Assembly (NCBI GenBank): GCA_002356515.1
Contig: AP017605.1
Span: 1,054,001 to 1,118,000, forward strand
Length of the DNA stretch: 64,000 nucleotides
Direction: 5' to 3'
DNA from: Mesorhizobium loti
GTDB taxonomy: Bacteria; Pseudomonadota; Alphaproteobacteria; Rhizobiales; Rhizobiaceae
Under the pieces are notes generated by a model that worked only from the letters and a program-made list of their open reading frames with translations, did no database searches and was not told where the DNA came from. Positions 58,902-64,000 of the stretch are shown in pieces. Position 1 is the first letter of the stretch; each line of letters opens with the position of its first letter. Both the position numbers and the translations under genes were made by a program.

Positions 58902-60314
58902 TCACGCGACGCCGAACCACCAGGTGGCAAGGCCGAGGAAGGCGAAGAAGCCGACAACGTCGGTGACCGTGGTGACGAAGACGGCAGAAGCCACCGCCGG
59001 ATCGATCTTGAACCGGTCGAGCAGCAGCGGGATCAGAATGCCGGCAAGTGCGGCGACGAACATGTTGATGATCATCGCCGCCGCGATGATGCCGCCCAGA
59101 TTGCGATCGTGGAACCAGGCCGCGGCGACAATGCCGATCAGGATGGCGAAGATGATGCCGTTGATGAAGCCGACGCCCATTTCGCGACGGATGATGCGGC
59201 CGGCATTGTAGATGTCGATATCCTTGGTCGCCAACGCCCGCACGGTAACGGTCATGGTCTGCGAACCGGCATTGCCGCCCATGCCGGCGACGATCGGCAT
59301 CAATACCGCAAGCGCCACAATGTGCTCGATCGTGCGGTCGAACAGGCTGATCACCGACGCCGCCAGGAATGCCGTCAAGAGATTGATCAGCAGCCAGGGA
59401 ACGCGCGAGCGCGAGGTCGAAAAAATGCTGTCGGAAAGCTCTTCGTCGCCGACGCCGCCCATGCGCAGCAGATCTTCCTCGGCCTCCTGCTGGATGACGT
59501 CGACGACATCGTCGATGGTCAGCACGCCGACCAGGTGCTCGTTCTCGTCGACGACGGCGGCCGACAAGAGGTCGTACTGTTCGAATTCGCGCGCCGCTTC
59601 TTCCTGGTCCATCGTCGCCGGAATGGCGTGCCGCGTCTCGTGCATGATCTCTCCGACCTTGACCGTGCGCTTGGTGCGCAGGATCTGGTCGAGATCGATG
59701 GCGCCGAGCAGCTTGAAGGTCGGGTCGATGACGAAGATCTGACTGAAGCGCTCAGGCAGGTTCCTGTCCTCGCGCATGTAGTCGATGGTCTGGCCGATGG
59801 TCCAAAACGGCGGCACCGCGACGAACTCGGTCTGCATGCGCCGCCCGGCGGTCTCTTCCGGATAGTCGAGCGAGCGGCGCAGCCTGATCCGTTCGGTGAA
59901 CGGCAGTTGCGACAGGATCTCGTCCTGGTCTTCCTTTTCGAGGTCTTCGAGAATGTAGACCGCATCGTCGGAATCGAGTGCCTGCACCGCCTGCGCGATC
60001 TGCGCATTGGGCAGATTGTCGACGATCTCCATGCGGATCGCCTCGTCGACCTCGGTCAGCGCGGAAAAGTCGAAATCGGCGCCCAGCAGCTCGACCAGAA
60101 CTCGCCGCTGTTCGGGATGCAGCGCCTCGATCAGGTCGCCCAGTTCCGACTGGTGCAGATGGTCGACTTCATGCTTGAGCGTCAGCGTATCGCGGTCGGC
60201 GATCGCAGCCCCGATCTGGGCAAGGAAGGACGAAAGGACCGCACCGTCCTCGCCATAGATGTCGGCGTGGGCGTCGTCAGCCGCCTTGGCGGAGATCGTC
60301 TGCTTGTCCTCCAC
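58902..60314 (-). CDS. mgtE: magnesium transporter MgtE
   Basis: This 470-aa protein has all MgtE parts: an N-terminal MgtE_N domain (about 40-150), two CBS domains (about 155-285), and a C-terminal channel of five helices (about 300-465). The channel contains MPIVAGMGGNAGSQTMTV, the conserved pore region. It conducts Mg2+ and the CBS domains sense it. The stop codon lies in the 8-bp duplication of the adjacent insertion element, so the gene itself is intact. The upstream region (60315-60739) has no gene. Confidence 0.94.
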   Translation of the reverse strand: MEDKQTISAKAADDAHADIYGEDGAVLSSFLAQIGAAIADRDTLTLKHEVDHLHQSELGDLIEALHPEQRRVLVELLGADFDFSALTEVDEAIRMEIVDNLPNAQIAQAVQALDSDDAVYILEDLEKEDQDEILSQLPFTERIRLRRSLDYPEETAGRRMQTEFVAVPPFWTIGQTIDYMREDRNLPERFSQIFVIDPTFKLLGAIDLDQILRTKRTVKVGEIMHETRHAIPATMDQEEAAREFEQYDLLSAAVVDENEHLVGVLTIDDVVDVIQQEAEEDLLRMGGVGDEELSDSIFSTSRSRVPWLLINLLTAFLAASVISLFDRTIEHIVALAVLMPIVAGMGGNAGSQTMTVTVRALATKDIDIYNAGRIIRREMGVGFINGIIFAILIGIVAAAWFHDRNLGGIIAAAMIINMFVAALAGILIPLLLDRFKIDPAVASAVFVTTVTDVVGFFAFLGLATWWFGVA

Positions 60315-60739
60315 CAGCGCCTCCCGCCATCCCGGAAAAATTGTGTCTCAGGTCTAGAGCATCGGACCTTAAAGCGGAAATCGGTTTCGCGGAAATCCGA
60401 CGCATCTCGCGTGCAGGCGCGATTCGATTTGAGAACTTATCGCTCTAAGGCACGGAATATCAAACGAAACGCGTGTTCCACGCCACCCCGGCGAGCGTAT
60501 CGCGGATGCCTGACCCGACAATGCCTCTCCCATCAAAAACCAGCCAATCCTGGCTTCAGACAGCGCGACAGCCGATGTCGCTGGGGAAAGAGCACCCCAG
60601 CGCGGTTGGGGCAGAATTGTCACGATACGGGTCCAGGCCTGAAGCCTGACCTCGGAGTTGCGGCACCACCAGCCCAGGACAAAAACGGCCCTTGAACAGC
60701 AAGCCCGGGAAAACGAGCAAGGCAATTGGCGACCGGCGC
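60315..60739. other. 425-bp intergenic region between mgtE and the LuxR-type regulator
   Basis: No protein-like frame was found. The region separates two divergent genes and should hold both promoters. It contains a mildly repetitive stretch (GGAAATCGG, CGCGGAAATCCG around 60376-60400) that may form a hairpin, but no clear riboswitch or terminator was identified. A TTG at 60692 could extend the regulator by 16 codons. Confidence 0.4.
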
Positions 60740-61360
60740 ATGCGCATCGTCGTCGCCGAGCGCAATCCGTTCGTGATATCGGCGCTGCGCGAAATGCTCG
60801 AATGCGACGGCCGTTTCGACCTGTTGAGCAGCGTGCAAAGCGGCAAGCAATTCCTCGATCTGGCTGTCAAGGGCGGCTTCGACGTCGCAATCATCGGCTG
60901 GAAGCTTGCCGACATGGACGGCGCGGATGTCCTGGCCGAGGTCCAGAGCCGCAAGCTCGATGTCCGCATCACCGTCTTTTCCAACGACCATGACATCGGC
61001 ATCCTGAAGCAATGCGTGCGGCTCGGCGCTCAGGGCTACTGTTTCCAATTCGACGATCCGGCGATCATCTTCGACACGATCCTGGCGGTCGCGCATGGCC
61101 GCATCTGCATCCCCTATATAGACATCAATAAGGTCAACGACACGCCGCTCGCGCAGCTCACTGTGCGTGAGCGCGAGCTGCTGGCGGTGCTTTCCGACGG
61201 CTGGACCAATCTGCAGATCGCGACAAGGACCGGCATTTCCGAGAACACGGTGAAATACCACCTCAAGAATCTCTACGACAAGCTCGACGTGCGCAACCGG
61301 GCGATGGCCGTCGCGCTCTATGCGCGCGAGAGGCGCACCCAGAAGCAACCTTTCGGGTAG
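60740..61360 (+). CDS. LuxR-type regulator with degenerate receiver domain
   Basis: This 206-aa protein has a receiver-like N-terminal domain (about 1-120) and a LuxR/FixJ helix-turn-helix (LTVRERELLAVLSDG..NLQIATRTGISENTVKYHLKNLYDKL, about 138-195, cited in parts). In the receiver the phosphoacceptor Asp is replaced by Gly53 (IIGWKLADMDG), and the acidic pair near the start reads ER instead of DD. Activity is thus likely independent of a kinase. It lies 123 bases upstream of sgaA-mcl-mtkA and may regulate them. The ATG start is preferred over a TTG at 60692. Confidence 0.8.
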   Translation: MRIVVAERNPFVISALREMLECDGRFDLLSSVQSGKQFLDLAVKGGFDVAIIGWKLADMDGADVLAEVQSRKLDVRITVFSNDHDIGILKQCVRLGAQGYCFQFDDPAIIFDTILAVAHGRICIPYIDINKVNDTPLAQLTVRERELLAVLSDGWTNLQIATRTGISENTVKYHLKNLYDKLDVRNRAMAVALYARERRTQKQPFG

Positions 61361-61483
61361 GCCAACCGGGTAGGCTTTCCCCACCCGCGCGCGGCGAGAT
61401 GTTACCCGGCAAGGTGTTGTCGGCTTTAGCCGTCGAAACGAAACTCCCCCCACCGCTTTGCTGGATCAGGAGGAGTTCGCATC

Positions 61484-62674
61484 ATGGCCGGTTTCACCCA
61501 TCTTTTCATTCCCGGACCGACCAACATTCCCGAACAGGTCCGGCAGGCGATGAACCTGCCGATGGAGGACATGCGCGCCGCGTCCTTCCCCGATCTCACT
61601 CTGCCGCTGTTCGAGGACATCAAGGCGGTTTTCAAGAACGAGACCGGCCGCGTCTTCATCTACCCCTCCTCCGGCACCGGTGCCTGGGAAGCGGCGATGA
61701 CCAATGTGCTCAGCCCCGGCGACCGCGTGCTGATGTCGCGCTTCGGCCAGTTCTCGCATCTGTGGGTCGACATGGCCGAGCGCCTCGGCCTCGAGGTCGA
61801 CGTCATCGACTGCGAATGGGGAACCGGCGTGCCGCTCGAGCTCTATGCCGAGCGGCTGAAGGCGGACAAGACGCACCGCATCAAGGCCGTCTTCTGCACG
61901 CAAAACGAGACGGCGACCGGTGTGACCAGCGACGTGGCCGGCTGCCGCGCCGCGCTCGACGACGCCAACCACCCTGCTTTGCTCTTCGTCGACGGCGTGT
62001 CGTCGATCGGCTCGATCGATTTCCGCCAGGAGGAATGGGGCGTCGACTGCGCCGTCAGCGGCTCGCAGAAGGGTTTCATGCTCCCCGCCGGCCTTGGCTT
62101 CCTCTCGGTCAGCAAGAAGGCGCTGATGGCTTCGCGAACCGCCACCCACCGGCGCTGCTTCTTCTCCTTCGAAGACATGATCCGCGCCAATGATGCCGGC
62201 TACTTCCCCTACACGCCGGCGACGCAGCTGCTGCGCGGCCTGCGCGCCTCGCTCGACCTGATCGCCGAGGAAGGGCTGGACAACATCTTTGCCCGCCACC
62301 ATCGCCTGGCCGAAGGCGTGCGCAAGGCGGTCGACGCCTGGGGCCTGAAGCTCTGTGCCAAGGCGCCGAAATGGCATTCCGATACGGTCAGCGCCATCCT
62401 GGTGCCGGAAGGGATCGACAGTGGCGACATCGTCAAGCGCGCCTACCGCACCTACCAGACCTCGCTCGGCGGCGGCCTCAACAAGGTGATGGGCAAGGTC
62501 TTCCGCATCGGCCATCTCGGCTGGCTGAACGAGGTGATGGTGCTGTCCTCGCTGTCGGCTGCCGAGATGGCGCTGCTCGATTGCGGCGTGCGGCTGGCGC
62601 CGGGCTCCGGCGTCGGCGCCGCCATCCAGCATTTCCGCGCCTCGGCCACAGTGCCGGTCGCCGAAGCCGCCTGA
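61484..62674 (+). CDS. sgaA: serine--glyoxylate aminotransferase
   Basis: This 396-aa class V PLP enzyme has PGPTNIPEQVRQAM at the start, YPSSGTGAWEAAMTNVL, VDGVSSIG and the PLP lysine Lys196 in SGSQKGFMLPAG. It converts serine and glyoxylate to hydroxypyruvate and glycine in the serine cycle. AGGAGGAG precedes the ATG. It is the first gene of sgaA-mcl-mtkA, with mcl starting 11 bases after its stop. In a rhizobium it may also serve glyoxylate or photorespiration-like metabolism. Confidence 0.93.
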   Translation: MAGFTHLFIPGPTNIPEQVRQAMNLPMEDMRAASFPDLTLPLFEDIKAVFKNETGRVFIYPSSGTGAWEAAMTNVLSPGDRVLMSRFGQFSHLWVDMAERLGLEVDVIDCEWGTGVPLELYAERLKADKTHRIKAVFCTQNETATGVTSDVAGCRAALDDANHPALLFVDGVSSIGSIDFRQEEWGVDCAVSGSQKGFMLPAGLGFLSVSKKALMASRTATHRRCFFSFEDMIRANDAGYFPYTPATQLLRGLRASLDLIAEEGLDNIFARHHRLAEGVRKAVDAWGLKLCAKAPKWHSDTVSAILVPEGIDSGDIVKRAYRTYQTSLGGGLNKVMGKVFRIGHLGWLNEVMVLSSLSAAEMALLDCGVRLAPGSGVGAAIQHFRASATVPVAEAA

Positions 62675-62685
62675 GGGAGCCGACG

Positions 62686-63663
62686 ATGAGCCACACCATC
62701 AACCACCTGAAGAAACTCCGCCTGCAGCGCAGCGAGCTGGCGGTTCCCGGCTCCAGCCCCGAGATGATCGACAAGGCGGCCAACAGCGCCGCCGACTTCA
62801 TATTTCTCGACATCGAAGACGCCGTGGCGCCGCCCGACAAGGAACGCGCCCGCAAGAACATCATCCAGGCGCTCAACGACATCGACTGGCGCGCCAAGGG
62901 CAAGACCGTCTCGGTGCGCATCAACGGCCTGGACACCCATTACATGTACCGCGACGTGGTCGACGTGATGGAACAGGCCGGCGACCGGCTGGACACCATT
63001 TTGGTGCCGAAGGTCGGCGTGCCGGCCGATCTCTACATGGTCGAGGCCATGGTCAACCAGATCGAGATGGCCAAGGGTTTCAAAACCCGCGTCGGCCTCG
63101 AAGCGCTGATCGAGACGGCTCTCGGCATGGCCAATGTCGAGGCGATTGCCGCGACGCCAGGCCGGCTGGAAGCCATGCATTTCGGCGTCGCCGACTATGC
63201 GGCGAGCTGCAAGGCGCGTACCGTCAACATTGGCGGCCTCAACCCCGACTATCCCGGCGACCAGTGGCATTTCGCGCTGTCGCGAATGACCGTCGCCTGC
63301 CGCGCCTACGGCCTGCGCGCCATTGACGGGCCGTTCGGCGATTTCTCCGATCCCGAGGGCTATATCGCCGGCGCCAGGCGCGCCGCAGCCCTTGGCATCG
63401 AAGGCAAATGGGCGATCCACCCTTCGCAGATCGCGCTCGCCAACGACGTCTTCTCGCCGCCGGAAAAAGAGGTCACGCGCGCCAGGCGCATCCTCGAAGT
63501 GCTGAAGGAGGCCGAGGCGCAGGGCAAGGGAGCGGCCGCACTCGACGGCAAGATGATCGACGCCGCGTCGGAGCGCATGGCGCGCAATGTTCTGGTGGTC
63601 AACGAAGCCATCGAACGCGCCGGCCAGCTTGGTCAACGAGAGCCGCGCGTCGCCGCGCATTGA
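62686..63663 (+). CDS. mcl: L-malyl-CoA/beta-methylmalyl-CoA lyase
   Basis: This 325-aa enzyme of the HpcH/HpaI-CitE superfamily has RSELAVPGSSPEMI, FIFLDIEDAVAPPDKERAR (Mg-binding acidic motif), ALIETALGMANVEAIA and HFGVADYAASCKA. These identify the malyl-CoA lyase branch. It splits malyl-CoA into glyoxylate and acetyl-CoA. GGGAG precedes the start. It sits between sgaA and mtkA, the standard serine-cycle order. Confidence 0.92.
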   Translation: MSHTINHLKKLRLQRSELAVPGSSPEMIDKAANSAADFIFLDIEDAVAPPDKERARKNIIQALNDIDWRAKGKTVSVRINGLDTHYMYRDVVDVMEQAGDRLDTILVPKVGVPADLYMVEAMVNQIEMAKGFKTRVGLEALIETALGMANVEAIAATPGRLEAMHFGVADYAASCKARTVNIGGLNPDYPGDQWHFALSRMTVACRAYGLRAIDGPFGDFSDPEGYIAGARRAAALGIEGKWAIHPSQIALANDVFSPPEKEVTRARRILEVLKEAEAQGKGAAALDGKMIDAASERMARNVLVVNEAIERAGQLGQREPRVAAH

Positions 63664-63681
63664 AAGTTACGGGAGGACAAG

Positions 63682-64000
63682 ATGGACATCCACGAATATC
63701 AGGCCAAGGAACTGCTCGCCCGCCACGGCGTGCATGTGCCGCGCGGCGGGCTTGCCTACAGCCCCGAGCAGGCCACCTACAGGGCGCGCGAGATCGGCGG
63801 CAGCAAATGGGTCTTGAAGGCGCAGGTGCACTCCGGCGCCCGAGGCAAGGCCGGCGGCATCAAGCTCTGCGCCAATGACGAGGAAATCTCCAACGCCGCC
63901 GAAGCCATGCTCGGCCGCAAGCTGGTGACCCAGCAGACCGGCCCGCGCGGCAAGCTGATTTCGCGCCTCTATCTCGAGGAAGCCGTCGACATCGCGCAGG
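63682..64000 (+). CDS. mtkA: malate--CoA ligase (malate thiokinase) subunit beta, 5' part
   Basis: The first 106 codons show the ATP-grasp succinyl-CoA-synthetase-like start [22 protein letters not shown] and [19 protein letters not shown]. The rest continues beyond the window edge. Its place directly after mcl supports the malate thiokinase role rather than succinyl-CoA synthetase, though the sequence alone cannot separate them. GGGAGG lies six bases upstream of the ATG. Confidence 0.88.
   Translation, partial: MDIHEYQAKELLARHGVHVPRGGLAYSPEQATYRAREIGGSKWVLKAQVHSGARGKAGGIKLCANDEEISNAAEAMLGRKLVTQQTGPRGKLISRLYLEEAVDIAQ

Noticed and set aside
60343..60352. Sequence TTGTGTCTCAGG as another copy of the insertion-element end
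   Set aside because: Only a short match to the terminal repeat (TGTCTCAG) with no partner repeat or duplication; chance similarity.
1..64000. tRNA, rRNA and integrase attachment sites
   Set aside because: No cloverleaf-like tRNA, rRNA or integrase gene was noticed; the only mobile DNA seen is the 547-bp element.

Overview
The window is high-GC alphaproteobacterial chromosome, most like Mesorhizobium or a close Rhizobiales relative. That placement is an inference from the gene families and layout: a DUF1127 protein, several sarcosine/dimethylglycine dehydrogenase-like GcvT flavoproteins, the aerobic cobalamin genes cobC, cobD, cobO and cobU/P with a B12-riboswitch-controlled cbtBA, serine-cycle genes, and two palindromic intergenic repeats of the RIME/REP type seen in rhizobia. 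No rRNA, tRNA, CRISPR array, prophage or replication origin was seen.

Layout. 1-7.8 kb: two small proteins, a GbdR/CdhR-like GlxA-family regulator, a NitT/TauT-type ABC importer, a secreted beta/gamma-crystallin-like protein, a DUF1194 protein and an unknown membrane protein. 7.8-13.1 kb: an 853-aa FAD/GcvT demethylase divergent from an IclR regulator, an SDR, and a frameshifted alpha/beta hydrolase. 13.4-21.3 kb: a seven-gene minus-strand cluster with a UbiA-HAD fusion, a DprE1-like oxidase, an SMR-like transporter, an extended SDR, a class III aminotransferase, a GT-C-like membrane protein and an FkbM methyltransferase. It reads as a polyprenyl-phospho-pentose pathway like mycobacterial decaprenylphosphoryl-arabinose synthesis. 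21.5-24.5 kb: a small secreted protein and a large MscS-type channel. 24.6-31.4 kb: heterotetrameric sarcosine oxidase soxBDAG and an MFS exporter. 31.4-39.9 kb: a nitroreductase divergent from a tightly coupled operon of an XRE-cupin regulator, two dimethylglycine/sarcosine dehydrogenase-like enzymes, a homocysteine S-methyltransferase and an aminotransferase.

40-48.2 kb: a catabolic island after the first palindromic repeat. It has an NMT1-like ABC importer, a cytosine-deaminase-like amidohydrolase, a GlcD-like flavoprotein and two flavodoxin-fold reductases, with a Rid-family protein and a creatininase divergent. 48.2-48.6 kb: a ParD antitoxin with an internally deleted parE. 48.6-53.6 kb: the cobalamin and cobalt-uptake block with the second palindromic repeat. 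53.7-58.2 kb: a Rieske glycine-betaine-monooxygenase-like protein, an MFS protein, a DUF1624 protein, an ICMT-like methyltransferase and a MerR regulator. 58.35-58.9 kb: a 547-bp non-autonomous insertion element, abutting mgtE. 60.7-64 kb: a LuxR-type regulator with a degenerate receiver, then sgaA, mcl and the start of mtkA, which runs off the right end.

How the genes fit together (inference): a recurring theme is harvesting methyl groups from methylated amines. A Rieske demethylase could convert glycine betaine to dimethylglycine, and GcvT-flavoproteins and SoxBDAG could take that on to glycine, loading tetrahydrofolate with C1 units. The serine-cycle genes at the right end would connect glycine, serine, glyoxylate and malyl-CoA. 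Vitamin B12 functions and the polyprenyl-pentose envelope cluster are separate modules.
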